Virus record (IMG/VR): IMGVR_UViG_3300032053_000470
Coordinates: 1 to 25,377 of that record
DNA: 25,377 nt
Direction: 5' to 3' (one strand)
Source: a virus
This document shows, piece after piece, positions 14,844-22,298 of the stretch. The translations under genes and the position numbers were made by a program. The notes beneath the pieces were generated by a model. It searched no databases and was not told the DNA's origin. It worked only from the letters and a program-made list of their open reading frames with translations. Each line of letters starts with the position of its first letter. Positions within the stretch are counted from its first letter, which is position 1.

Positions 14844-15611
14844 TTATGGTCTTTCCTTAACCCATTCTTCCATAAATTTAGGATGGGTTACTGAAATTGG
14901 TTTCAAGTCTTTTTCTGGGTCAAACCACAAATCGGGATTAAACACATCACACTCGTCTAGTTTTTTATCGTAATCAATCATCCCAAATACTCCCTGCTGC
15001 ATATTAATAATCTTAGATTTCATTACTTCTTTTTTCCTTACAAATCCATAATGTACTATTACTATGTTTTCGTTTAGTTCGGGTTGTGCATTGGTTGTGG
15101 TCATTAGGCTTTCTGCATCATCATAGGCACGATAATTAGCCTTTGCTAATCTTAATACTATGTTGCTGCAAGGAAGTCTTTCCTGCTGCACATTCAGTTC
15201 GTGGTTGGGTGTTTTCCATAAGTTTACCCTTCTTACTAGGCAACTATCTTTACCAGATTCTACAAACTTTCTTATTTCTGCATAGCTATCTTCGTGAACA
15301 ACTTCATCTGCTTGTACCGATAAAACGTATGAAAATCCTAATCGGTCTGCGTGTTGAATGGCTATGTTTGTGATGTAGGAAAGGCGGTGCTTGTCGGCGT
15401 AAAAGTTCCAATCGGTTTCGTCTAGATTGATTACTATAAGCGGTGTTCCGTTGTGCTTTGTAGCCATTAATCTTTCTAGGGTATCATCTTCGCTTTCTAC
15501 ATAAGCAACTATTACAACATCACAAACAGCCAATAAAGACTTGATTGATTCCTCAAAACAATAATCGTATTTTGCTGCATTTTTTAGTATTGATATTCCT
15601 GCTAGTTTCAT
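14844..15611 (-). CDS. GT-A/GT2-like glycosyltransferase
   Basis: The 255-aa protein begins MKLAGISILKNAAKYDYCFE, like the 'v.g...irNe...l..al.s.l...de.ivvd..S.D.T' opening of GT-A fold glycosyltransferases. It has VDVVIVAYVESEDDTLERL-type sequence (residues 30-48) and SVQADEVVHE (98-107), where the usual metal-binding DxD is replaced by Gln-Ala-Asp-Glu, the pattern of GT2 family members that keep a single Asp. The C-terminal half carries IVHYGFVRKKEVM, similar to the conserved 'H...' helix after the acceptor site. It overlaps the following methyltransferase by 4 nt. The substrate is not predictable; it fits the surrounding glycan-modification block. Confidence 0.7.
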   Translation of the reverse strand: MKLAGISILKNAAKYDYCFEESIKSLLAVCDVVIVAYVESEDDTLERLMATKHNGTPLIVINLDETDWNFYADKHRLSYITNIAIQHADRLGFSYVLSVQADEVVHEDSYAEIRKFVESGKDSCLVRRVNLWKTPNHELNVQQERLPCSNIVLRLAKANYRAYDDAESLMTTTNAQPELNENIVIVHYGFVRKKEVMKSKIINMQQGVFGMIDYDKKLDECDVFNPDLWFDPEKDLKPISVTHPKFMEEWVKERP

Positions 15612-16273
15612 TTTTTCGCTTTTTTCTTTTTTTCACTTTTCTTCAACAAGGCTACATAAAAACCATTCCACCAACTATCATTATCGTGACTGCCTTTTGA
15701 AGCCATATACTGCTCAAACAAAATCATATACCCGGCATCTTCAATACCTTTTCTTGTTCCTTGCTGAACTTCATCCCAATCAAAATCATCGCAAAGAAAA
15801 ATAAATTCATCTGCAAGATTATCTTTAAAATAAGTTAGTGCTTTTCTTTGATACTTTTCGGAGTGGTCGCCATCGTAAAGGTAAATATCAATTCCCTTTG
15901 GCAGTAAATTTAAATCTACTTGAAAAGAATCGCTAACAATAAGAGTAAAGTTTGATTCCGGTGATTTTAGCTTGTTAGCCCAATAGATAAATTGTGGTTG
16001 TGCTTTGTCGTTTTCGTTTTCCTTATCTGATTCAAAAGAATCAACTGCAACAATCTCTTTAAGGTTTGAATTATTTGATACGGAAGCTGTAAATGTTCCT
16101 CCCTTGTGAACACCAACTTCTAAATATTGTGTTCCTAATTTTCCAATGCTATTCAACATATGCCTAATCCTTAAACTTGTCAAAGCAGGAACATCGTATT
16201 GTTCGTTTGGCAAATCCGATTTTAATCGGTCTGCGTTTTCAATCGCTAATTTTAGTGCTGTAATTTTATCCAT
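15608..16273 (-). CDS. Class I SAM methyltransferase (Methyltransf_24 type)
   Basis: A 221-aa protein with a Rossmann SAM-binding site: LEVGVHKGGTF (residues 51-61, motif I), AVDSFES (76-82, motif II acidic loop) and YLYDGDHSEKYQ (131-142), the 'l.yiDG.Hs...' metal/acceptor signature of the Methyltransf_24 family, followed by LCDDFDW (160-166). The C-terminus is Lys-rich. Family members methylate sugars or small metabolites, so in this cluster a sugar O-methyltransferase is a fair guess. Its stop overlaps the glycosyltransferase start by 4 nt, and it follows a second, unrelated-looking methyltransferase by 2 nt. Confidence 0.75.
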   Translation of the reverse strand: MDKITALKLAIENADRLKSDLPNEQYDVPALTSLRIRHMLNSIGKLGTQYLEVGVHKGGTFTASVSNNSNLKEIVAVDSFESDKENENDKAQPQFIYWANKLKSPESNFTLIVSDSFQVDLNLLPKGIDIYLYDGDHSEKYQRKALTYFKDNLADEFIFLCDDFDWDEVQQGTRKGIEDAGYMILFEQYMASKGSHDNDSWWNGFYVALLKKSEKKKKAKK

Positions 16274-16275
16274 TT

Positions 16276-16923
16276 TTATAGTGTTGTGTTTTTAGCTATT
16301 GCTATATTTGTTATTAAATGCGTTACTTGCAATTCGGGTCTTAGATTAAGAGCCTTTTGTACATCGCTAAAAAGTGGATTCCAATCATCAAATATAAAGT
16401 TTGGTATTTTTAATTTAAGCCCCAAATCAATATCGTTTAATATGTAATCTAAGTCATGGCATCCATCAATAAATATTGTATCAAATGAAACTCCTTCAAG
16501 TATTGGGAAAACCCTTTTACTGTCAAAGTGGTGAAAATCAAACTTGTTAGGATATGATTTTTTAAGAAAATTAGCGGATGATAATGTTTCCCTTTTGTCG
16601 CTAATATCAACTGCTGCAATGTATTCAAGTTCTTTTGCTATGTTTAACCATAAAGCAGAACTATAACCCAAATTAAATCCAATTTCAAGTATTCGCTTTG
16701 GTTTAACTATGCTTACTACTTCTCTTAACCATTTTACAGAATGTACGCCTAAACTATAAGGGATGGGTACATTATCTTCATCAATACCAATACCATTGAA
16801 ACCCTCTTGGGTACTTAACCCTTTTACCGTATCCCCAAAAAACCGATGTTCTTCTGCTGTATAATTATACATTTCATCGGTATCCCAATCTTCAATAGTT
16901 CTTACAAATTCTTTGGGTATCAT
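16276..16923 (-). CDS. Second class I SAM methyltransferase
   Basis: A 215-aa protein with motif I RILEIGFNLGYSS (residues 77-89), AVDISDKR (104-111) and TIFIDGCHDLDY (149-160), then IFDDWNP (177-183). These are the hallmarks of Methyltransf_24-type enzymes (VioM-like), with a DGxH segment likely binding the acceptor or a metal. The N-terminal 70 residues (MIPKEFVRTIEDWDTDEM ...) are an acidic/aromatic cap. It differs in sequence from its 221-aa neighbour, so tandem duplication is not obvious. It directly abuts the DUF5672/GT9 fusion, consistent with stepwise glycan synthesis. Confidence 0.7.
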   Translation of the reverse strand: MIPKEFVRTIEDWDTDEMYNYTAEEHRFFGDTVKGLSTQEGFNGIGIDEDNVPIPYSLGVHSVKWLREVVSIVKPKRILEIGFNLGYSSALWLNIAKELEYIAAVDISDKRETLSSANFLKKSYPNKFDFHHFDSKRVFPILEGVSFDTIFIDGCHDLDYILNDIDLGLKLKIPNFIFDDWNPLFSDVQKALNLRPELQVTHLITNIAIAKNTTL

Positions 16924-18369
16924 TTAATCGTTTTTAATGCCAAATTTACTTAAAATAATTTCCGCATCCAAATAATATGCTCCAAATCTCGAACAAGGGG
17001 GATTTTCTTTATCAACATAACATTCCATACCCTCACAACCTATTGTTTCGTGCCAGCAATGCGGCTTATCGCATATTTTTGTTTGGGTTGGTCTGTCATA
17101 AAACCAATTTAACCATATTATTTTGCTCATATTGGGGTGAATCAGCCTTAAATCTACACTTCCCGAAAATATAACTGATGGGATACCAAATGCTTGTGCA
17201 ATATGTGATATACCCGAATCTATGCCTATAAAAAGGTCTGCTCCTGATACAACACTCATTAAAAACGGAAGTGTTTTTGTTTGTATAAAATCTGCACCCT
17301 CTATTTTCTTACCGTTTATACCCACTTGAAGTACGGCATATCCCATCAATCTAAATTGAGTTGCTATTCCATCAAAAGAAAAATAGTTTATGTTGCGATA
17401 GGGTTGTGCTCTTGTGTCGTTATGTATAATAACGTACTTTTTAAATATTTTATGCTCTTTTGTATCATACTGAAAGTAAAGGTTAGGCTTCTTTATTACC
17501 CCATCTTTTACTCCTGCAAATTCGTAGTATGTTTTTAGGTGAAGTTCTTTTGGTTTGGATTCATAGGACATATCCAAATTATAATATTCATGCGTTATTC
17601 TATTGGCATCAAAGTTTTCGTAAAATTCAATAGGGTATTTGTGTTGCAGAAATAGGTGATAAAATTCGGGTGTAGTTTTTAGCACTACTCTGTATCCTTT
17701 ATTGTAAAAGTGTTCAAGTACAGGCTCAACTCCAATAACATCACCCATAGCACCCATCCTTTGTATTACTACTGTTGGTTGATATGGTTTATGATGGTAT
17801 CCATGAAAGCCAAATGTTTTTCTTCTTGGTTCTTGCACTTCAAATGAAAACCTTTCTGCAATATAATCAGCAGCCCAAACAAGTCCATATTTTTGTTCAA
17901 GGTATCTGCGATAAATTCTACAAATTGAAACATCTTCGGGTGTTAATACTGAAATTGTTTCGTCTATGCCTATTGCATCAAGCAGTTTTTTTGACCGCCA
18001 CGAAAAACCTCCGTTTCCATTATTTAATTGGTCTTTTTCAAGCCACAATGCACCGCAGTAATCGTATAGGTACAAATCTTTTGGAAACAAATCTCCATTT
18101 AGCACATATCCATCGTGTTGAATAACCAATACAAAATCGGTGTTTATGTACTTGTATAGCTGCTTAATCATAAATCGGCTATAATCATCTACCGAATTTA
18201 TGTTATCTACTTTTATTGTTGTTACCCCCTCTAATTCAATATAAGCATTTGTAAAAAATAAACATTCATCCGGTTCAACCTCCATCAATGTTTTTCTTAA
18301 AGCTATTACTGATTCGCCCACGTTGTAAGTATCAACGCATACTATTGTTACATTATCTAGTTTTTTCAT
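16924..18369 (-). CDS. Fused glycosyltransferase: DUF5672-like plus GT9-like
   Basis: Two domains are visible in one 481-aa chain. Residues 1-195 fit the DUF5672 pattern (GT-A-like): VLVIQHDGYVLNGD (80-93), NGNGGFSWRSKKLL (117-130), LTPEDVSICR (142-151) and FGFHGYH (186-192). Residues 197-481 fit GT9: VIQRMGAMGDVIGVEP (201-216), IIHNDTRAQPYRN and GIDSGISHIAQAFGIPSV (382-399) with the Asp-Ser-Gly intact. The C-terminus has a Cys-rich loop (C433, C438, C445, C450), possibly metal- or disulphide-bound. A bifunctional enzyme may add two sugars in sequence. It overlaps the exported protein gene by 17 nt. Donor and acceptor are unknown. Confidence 0.75.
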   Translation of the reverse strand: MKKLDNVTIVCVDTYNVGESVIALRKTLMEVEPDECLFFTNAYIELEGVTTIKVDNINSVDDYSRFMIKQLYKYINTDFVLVIQHDGYVLNGDLFPKDLYLYDYCGALWLEKDQLNNGNGGFSWRSKKLLDAIGIDETISVLTPEDVSICRIYRRYLEQKYGLVWAADYIAERFSFEVQEPRRKTFGFHGYHHKPYQPTVVIQRMGAMGDVIGVEPVLEHFYNKGYRVVLKTTPEFYHLFLQHKYPIEFYENFDANRITHEYYNLDMSYESKPKELHLKTYYEFAGVKDGVIKKPNLYFQYDTKEHKIFKKYVIIHNDTRAQPYRNINYFSFDGIATQFRLMGYAVLQVGINGKKIEGADFIQTKTLPFLMSVVSGADLFIGIDSGISHIAQAFGIPSVIFSGSVDLRLIHPNMSKIIWLNWFYDRPTQTKICDKPHCWHETIGCEGMECYVDKENPPCSRFGAYYLDAEIILSKFGIKND

Positions 18370-18847
18370 ATTCTTTAAAGTTTATTCCAACACCTAATGA
18401 AAATTTGTTTGCGTTATCAAAAGAAAAAAGTAGTTGTATTTTTTTTATGTTGTAAGCAATATTTAGTCCATACAAAAGATAAGTTCCACCATCCCAAACT
18501 ACATACCACTTTTCTTCGTTTGTTTCTCCGTTATAAAAAATCTTTTTTGCTGCCGCACCTCCTTTTACTGAAATAACAAAATGATTTAGCAATCTTCCAT
18601 AAGTAGCATAGATTGTGCCATTGTAGTTATAAACAATTTCTTTTGCAAGGGCTGGATTATAAAAACCTGTATAATCTTTTCCTACTGCCCCTTTGTTGAA
18701 AAAGGTTGTAATGCCAATTCCATACACACCGGAGTTTCTTTTTTTAGTAAACTGAACACCAAAAGACTTTCCGTAATAAACAGAAGCGGTGTATTGTGAA
18801 TAGCAGGAAGAAGATATAAACAAAAAAAAACAAAGGCTATATTTCAT
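18353..18847 (-). CDS. Exported beta-rich protein with signal peptide
   Basis: Start set at the ATG at 18845-18847 because the product then opens with a clear signal peptide, MKYSLCFFLFISSSCYSQ, with cleavage likely after Gln, as usual in Bacteroidota. The 164-aa product continues with alternating aromatic/Gly strands (TASVYYGKSFGVQFTKK; GTIYATYGRLLNHFVISVK; YLLYGLNIAYN; KFSLGVGINF), like an outer-membrane beta barrel or periplasmic beta protein. It lies next to glycosyltransferase genes and overlaps the preceding gene by 11 nt. A phage-encoded exported envelope protein suggests superinfection exclusion or receptor masking, but no family is recognised. The lipobox is unconvincing. Confidence 0.6.
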   Translation of the reverse strand: MKYSLCFFLFISSSCYSQYTASVYYGKSFGVQFTKKRNSGVYGIGITTFFNKGAVGKDYTGFYNPALAKEIVYNYNGTIYATYGRLLNHFVISVKGGAAAKKIFYNGETNEEKWYVVWDGGTYLLYGLNIAYNIKKIQLLFSFDNANKFSLGVGINFKEYEKTR

Positions 18848-19115
18848 AATTGTAATTTTGAGCAAACCAATTATCATTGATTGTAAGTTTAGGATAATTT
18901 TTTATTAATATCTCACATTCTCTTTTCCACCAATCAATATGTTTTGCGTAAACAAATTTGTAGTATTCTAAGTCATTAATTTCATTTACTACATAAGCAA
19001 TAAAGGAAGAATTAACTGCTGAAAGTCTATCAAATGCTTTTGTTGCGGCTTTTGTAAACTCTCTTTTTTGACTTCTGTTTACCATTGATGGATATAAAAT
19101 AGCATCGTTTGTCAT
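18837..19115 (-). CDS. Hypothetical protein, 92 aa
   Basis: The product starts MTNDAILYPSMVNRSQKREF and is mostly helical (TKAATKAFDRLSAVNSSF; IAYVVNEINDLEYYKFVY), ending with WWKRECEILIKNYPKLTIN. No motif, signal peptide or membrane segment is visible. It sits between SSB and the exported protein and overlaps the latter by 11 nt, so it is part of the same minus-strand operon. The relatively even composition and overlap support a real gene. Function unknown. Confidence 0.55.
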   Translation of the reverse strand: MTNDAILYPSMVNRSQKREFTKAATKAFDRLSAVNSSFIAYVVNEINDLEYYKFVYAKHIDWWKRECEILIKNYPKLTINDNWFAQNYNYEI

Positions 19116-19127
19116 TTCTTAATTTTT

Positions 19128-19436
19128 TTATACTAAGGATATACTGCTTACTCTAATGTGTATTTGTGCTTGAATGTTTTTATCTTCTCCGGTATATGTT
19201 TTTGCTTCGGGTTTTCCCTCTATATAAATTGTAGTTCCCTTTTTCATATAGTTTGCAATATTTGTTTTTTCAGTCCACCATGCACAATAAAGCCATGTTG
19301 TTTTTTGCTGCTCTACTCCTTCTGCATTTTTGTACTTTTCAGTATGTGCAGCACTAAAGTTAATTACTGACTTTCCATTTACTTGATTAACTGTTGCATC
19401 TTTTCCAAGATTTGCGATTGTTTCAATTTTTAACAT
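19128..19436 (-). CDS. ssb: Single-stranded DNA-binding protein
   Basis: The 102-aa product has the SSB OB-fold: an N-terminal strand (MLKIETIANLGKDATVNQ), the conserved Asn-Phe-Ser-hydrophobic stretch (SVINFSAAHTE), aromatic strand TTWLYCAWWTEKTNIA and GTTIYIEGKPEAKTY ('G..v.veG.l....y'). It stops right after the last strand, ending SSISLV, with no disordered linker and none of the acidic tip that host SSB uses to recruit partners. It coats single-stranded DNA at the fork and during recombination. The start overlaps the C5 methyltransferase end by 14 nt, so it belongs to the replication operon. Confidence 0.9.
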   Translation of the reverse strand: MLKIETIANLGKDATVNQVNGKSVINFSAAHTEKYKNAEGVEQQKTTWLYCAWWTEKTNIANYMKKGTTIYIEGKPEAKTYTGEDKNIQAQIHIRVSSISLV

Positions 19437-20325
19437 TGTTTAGTTTTTTATTTATTAATGATTCGTATTCTTGAATTGCTTTAAATATTTGGTAAACGAT
19501 TTGCGGTACTATTGCGTTACCGGCTGCTTTGATTGATTCGTTTCTCCACTTAGAAAAGGTAATGTTGTCCAATCGGGAGGAAATCCCATCATTTCCAATA
19601 CAAATTGGGGATTGAGATGGGAACGTGTCCCAAAAATTTCGTTCATATGGCTGCCCAAATCGACTCCTTTCCAATTCTTTGTTTTCCAATGTATATTTTT
19701 GTCGCTGGCGGTCGGCGTTGGAAGTAAGCCGTTCCTCGCCATTTGTGGTAGAGATATTCCGTATCTTATCCCTGTCTTGAAACTGATACTCTTGCCGTTC
19801 GTTAACTCCCGCCCCTCGTTCGTTCCGTCCATAGTTTTTGGCGTAGGCAACAAACCAAACTCTATCCCTTCGGTGCGGAGCGTTGACGGATACAGCTGGA
19901 AGTACATACGGCCATACTTCGTACCCCGCAGCTTCCAAGTCAGCTTGCACCTCGTGGAATACCAACCCTCTTGACCAATTAACAAGGCCGAGAACGTTTT
20001 CGCCCACAACCCAACGTGGCTGAATTTCTCTAATTGCTCTAAGCATTTCCGGCCAGAGATGTCGTTCATCTTCTTTTCCTTTTCGTTTTCCGGCACTTGA
20101 ATAGGGTTGACAAGGGAACCCACCTGTGAGAATGTCAATTGTTCCTCGGTGAATAGTAAAGTCTGTTTTAGTGATGTCATTACAAGAAATTGATTTTGGA
20201 AAGTGATATTTTAATACTTTTTGTCCAAACTCGTTCCATTCACAATGGAATACGTTTTCCCATCCCATCCATTCGGCTGCTAAGTCAAAGCCGCCTATTC
20301 CGCTAAATAATGAACCATGTGTCAT
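19423..20325 (-). CDS. C5 DNA cytosine methyltransferase
   Basis: A 300-aa protein with the C5-MTase order of motifs: motif I SLFSGIGGFD (5-14), catalytic motif IV GGFPCQPYSSAG with Cys72, motif VI ENV (109-111), motif VIII NAPHRRDRVWF (148-158) and motif X AAGNAIVPQI (267-276). The target-recognition region between VIII and X is short (about 100 residues). No restriction enzyme gene is next to it, so this looks like a phage orphan methyltransferase that protects against host restriction or marks phage DNA. It starts 12 nt after the helicase stop. A second ORF is nested inside it in another frame (see 19509-20180), which should limit its synonymous variation. Confidence 0.92.
   Translation of the reverse strand: MTHGSLFSGIGGFDLAAEWMGWENVFHCEWNEFGQKVLKYHFPKSISCNDITKTDFTIHRGTIDILTGGFPCQPYSSAGKRKGKEDERHLWPEMLRAIREIQPRWVVGENVLGLVNWSRGLVFHEVQADLEAAGYEVWPYVLPAVSVNAPHRRDRVWFVAYAKNYGRNERGAGVNERQEYQFQDRDKIRNISTTNGEERLTSNADRQRQKYTLENKELERSRFGQPYERNFWDTFPSQSPICIGNDGISSRLDNITFSKWRNESIKAAGNAIVPQIVYQIFKAIQEYESLINKKLNNVKN
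19509..20180 (-). CDS. Overprinted gene inside the C5 methyltransferase
   Basis: A 223-aa ORF lies wholly within the methyltransferase gene, same strand, shifted +1. It starts MTSLKQTLLFTEEQLTFSQV. It is not a bland shadow: the product carries LLPTP (110-114), GLLPTPTASD (151-160) and LNPQFVLEMMGFPPDWT (189-205), with spaced aromatic residues (HVGLWAKTFSALLIGQEGW). From memory, 'LLPTPTA.D ... LNP.fv..MMGfP..WT' recurs in uncharacterised proteins encoded in or beside cytosine methyltransferases of phages and bacteria. The stop falls 86 nt before the methyltransferase end. The start at 20180 is the first ATG; initiation at Met38 is possible. Function is unknown; a partner or modulator of the enzyme is a guess. 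Confidence 0.7.
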   Translation of the reverse strand: MTSLKQTLLFTEEQLTFSQVGSLVNPIQVPENEKEKKMNDISGRKCLEQLEKFSHVGLWAKTFSALLIGQEGWYSTRCKLTWKLRGTKYGRMYFQLYPSTLRTEGIEFGLLPTPKTMDGTNEGRELTNGKSISFKTGIRYGISLPQMARNGLLPTPTASDKNIHWKTKNWKGVDLGSHMNEIFGTRSHLNPQFVLEMMGFPPDWTTLPFLSGETNQSKQPVTQ

Positions 20326-20337
20326 AAAATAATTTAA

Positions 20338-22167
20338 TTAAAAATAAGTAAAATCATTTGATTCTTCAACTATTTCTTCTTGTTGTCCAAAATTAATATT
20401 TTTATTTCTTAGCAATACTGCAATAGGGTCTATTCCATTAAATAAAAATCTTCTTGTTTTGAAAAACATTTCAAATAGTATAAAGCCCTTTTTCCCTACT
20501 ATCTTTTGTCTGCGTATCTTTTTAGAGTGAAATTCACAAGAAGGGTTTTGTGGGTCTGTTTGTGCTAATCCTCGGTGGTATATTAATATGTTATCCATTT
20601 TATTGTTCCACATAGCACCATCATTCAAATCAAATACATCGGGGCATGGATAGTTTCCGCTATTAGCTTTTACCATTAATTTAGGGTGGGCTATTATCCA
20701 AAAGAAAACATTATTAGTTTGTGCAAATCTGCTGAATAAAGATAACACCCATTCTAAGTACTTATCGGTTCTTTGAAAGTTTTTGTATTCGTTAGTAAGT
20801 TGGTTGAATGGGTCTATGTCGCAACCATCAATATTTTCCTTTATTATCAATTCAAGAAAAACCTCCATTACATATTGTGGTGTAGGGCTTACATCTTTTG
20901 GATATACATAGAATATGTGTTTACATACAAGGTCATATACTCCTTCGTAAATTTCTCTTGAAGGTCTGTTTGGATTACTTGGGCTACAATCGCAACCTAA
21001 TATAATCTCTACAAAATCGTGGTAGTATTCTTCGGGTGGATTATCTTCCGGTGCAAAAGAAGCAAACTTTTCTCCATGCAGTAACATTCGCATAGCTTGA
21101 TACCACTTCTTAAAAGTTGACTTGCCATAATTCCCGATTCCAGATAGCAAAGTTATTTCACCTCTTTTTGGCTTAAACCTTTCATCTAATTCGGGTATGC
21201 CTACTCCATCAATCTTTGCATATCCTTCATCGTATATTTTTAATGCTTGCTCTTTTACATCAATGCCATAAACAACATCTTTCAGCTTTAATCCTTCATC
21301 AAATATTGTTTGGTCAACAGGTATTTCTTTTCTTGTTACTTTATCCACTAACACTTCTCTATCAAAAGAAGCTGAACCATAACTTGAATTGTTTGATTTA
21401 TATGCTGACTTAATTGCCCTTTGTGCTTCGTTTCTTGTAAAATCAGAATTGCTTACAAACTCTGATTCAATCATACTTGTTGCGGAATGTAAGTCTATTC
21501 CGAACCTACAACAAGCAGAAGCTAATTTGAAAATAAAATTATTTCTCTCCCCTGTAACAAATGCTTCGTTCTTATTTGTTAGCCAAGTAAGTATTCTTTT
21601 GAAGATAACATCTTGCTCTGCGGTTTTTACATAAGTTGGTATTTTTTCAATCTTTTTTGTTTTGGTAAAAACACTCGCTTCCTTGTTTGTGTAAATTTCA
21701 CTATCGAAAGATTCATAGCATACCCTAGATGGGTTTATTCCGCTTTTATCTATGTCTATAAATTCTTCTTGTAGTGCCTGGAAATGTTCTCGGTGTTTTT
21801 TTGGACTGGATATTTTAACAAGTGCTTTTAACCCATTACCCGAAGGAGAAACCCAACAAGCATATACAAAGGGATGGGAAATTATCTCTGTTTGCTTATC
21901 CCTTAACTCACCTACATTATCAAAGTCAAGTACAATATATCCCGAATGTTCTATAAGTTGTTCATCTGTTCTATCCTTTCCAAACTTTCCGGAAAAGCAA
22001 ATGGAGGGTAAATTAAGTTTAATTTTGTTCGCTTTTTCCTTGTCTAAAGTACCCCTAATTTCCTCTACTATTTTTCTACTTTTACCCGATTTAATTCTTT
22101 CTAAAGCATCGTCAACGGAAACATAAAATGGTTCTTTTGAGAAAATGTTTTTGAAAATCGTAACCAT
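20338..22167 (-). CDS. Primase/helicase: VirE_N-like domain plus DnaB-like ATPase
   Basis: A 609-aa protein with two parts. Residues 15-170 fit the BT4734/VirE_N (PF08800) domain: CFSGKFGKDRTDEQLIEHSG, YIVLDFDNV with Asp91 and Asp93, and WVSPSGNGLKALVKIS (105-120), an archaeo-eukaryotic primase-like layout. Residues 310-580 are a RecA-like DnaB/Twinkle-type motor: Walker A SGIGNYGKSTF (342-352), an acidic Walker B DGCDIDPFNQL (447-457), IIAHPK (491-496) as the sensor region, and a C-terminal KIRRQKIVGKKG basic segment. It probably primes and unwinds phage DNA as one chain. The gene comes after the DUF1376-type initiator and before the methyltransferase. Primase activity is inferred, not shown. 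Confidence 0.85.
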   Translation of the reverse strand: MVTIFKNIFSKEPFYVSVDDALERIKSGKSRKIVEEIRGTLDKEKANKIKLNLPSICFSGKFGKDRTDEQLIEHSGYIVLDFDNVGELRDKQTEIISHPFVYACWVSPSGNGLKALVKISSPKKHREHFQALQEEFIDIDKSGINPSRVCYESFDSEIYTNKEASVFTKTKKIEKIPTYVKTAEQDVIFKRILTWLTNKNEAFVTGERNNFIFKLASACCRFGIDLHSATSMIESEFVSNSDFTRNEAQRAIKSAYKSNNSSYGSASFDREVLVDKVTRKEIPVDQTIFDEGLKLKDVVYGIDVKEQALKIYDEGYAKIDGVGIPELDERFKPKRGEITLLSGIGNYGKSTFKKWYQAMRMLLHGEKFASFAPEDNPPEEYYHDFVEIILGCDCSPSNPNRPSREIYEGVYDLVCKHIFYVYPKDVSPTPQYVMEVFLELIIKENIDGCDIDPFNQLTNEYKNFQRTDKYLEWVLSLFSRFAQTNNVFFWIIAHPKLMVKANSGNYPCPDVFDLNDGAMWNNKMDNILIYHRGLAQTDPQNPSCEFHSKKIRRQKIVGKKGFILFEMFFKTRRFLFNGIDPIAVLLRNKNINFGQQEEIVEESNDFTYF

Positions 22168-22271
22168 AACTTAATATTAATAATTTATTTACTATTTATT
22201 TTAAGGCTTAAATTTCGCTTCTTTTTTGGTGGGTGGTACGTTTATACAATTTTACCATTTGAATTGAAATT

Positions 22272-22291
22272 TACCCCTACTTATGGGGGTA
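22272..22291 (-). promoter_or_regulatory. Short inverted repeat after the initiator gene
   Basis: TACCCC ... GGGGTA makes a 6-bp stem with an 8-nt loop, 8 nt past the stop of the 260-aa gene and about 105 nt before the helicase ATG. No T run follows on the minus strand. It may be a weak attenuator or an RNA processing site in the 131-bp spacer at 22168-22298, which is otherwise AT-rich with no gene. Confidence 0.35.
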
Positions 22292-22298
22292 TTTCGGG

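Noticed and set aside
19612-19974. 120-aa plus-strand ORF in the methyltransferase
   Set aside because: A third frame on the opposite strand of an already doubly coding region; no recognisable motif, unlike the nested sense ORF.
21752-22126. 124-aa plus-strand ORF opposite the VirE_N-like domain
   Set aside because: Low-complexity Ser/Leu shadow of a conserved gene.
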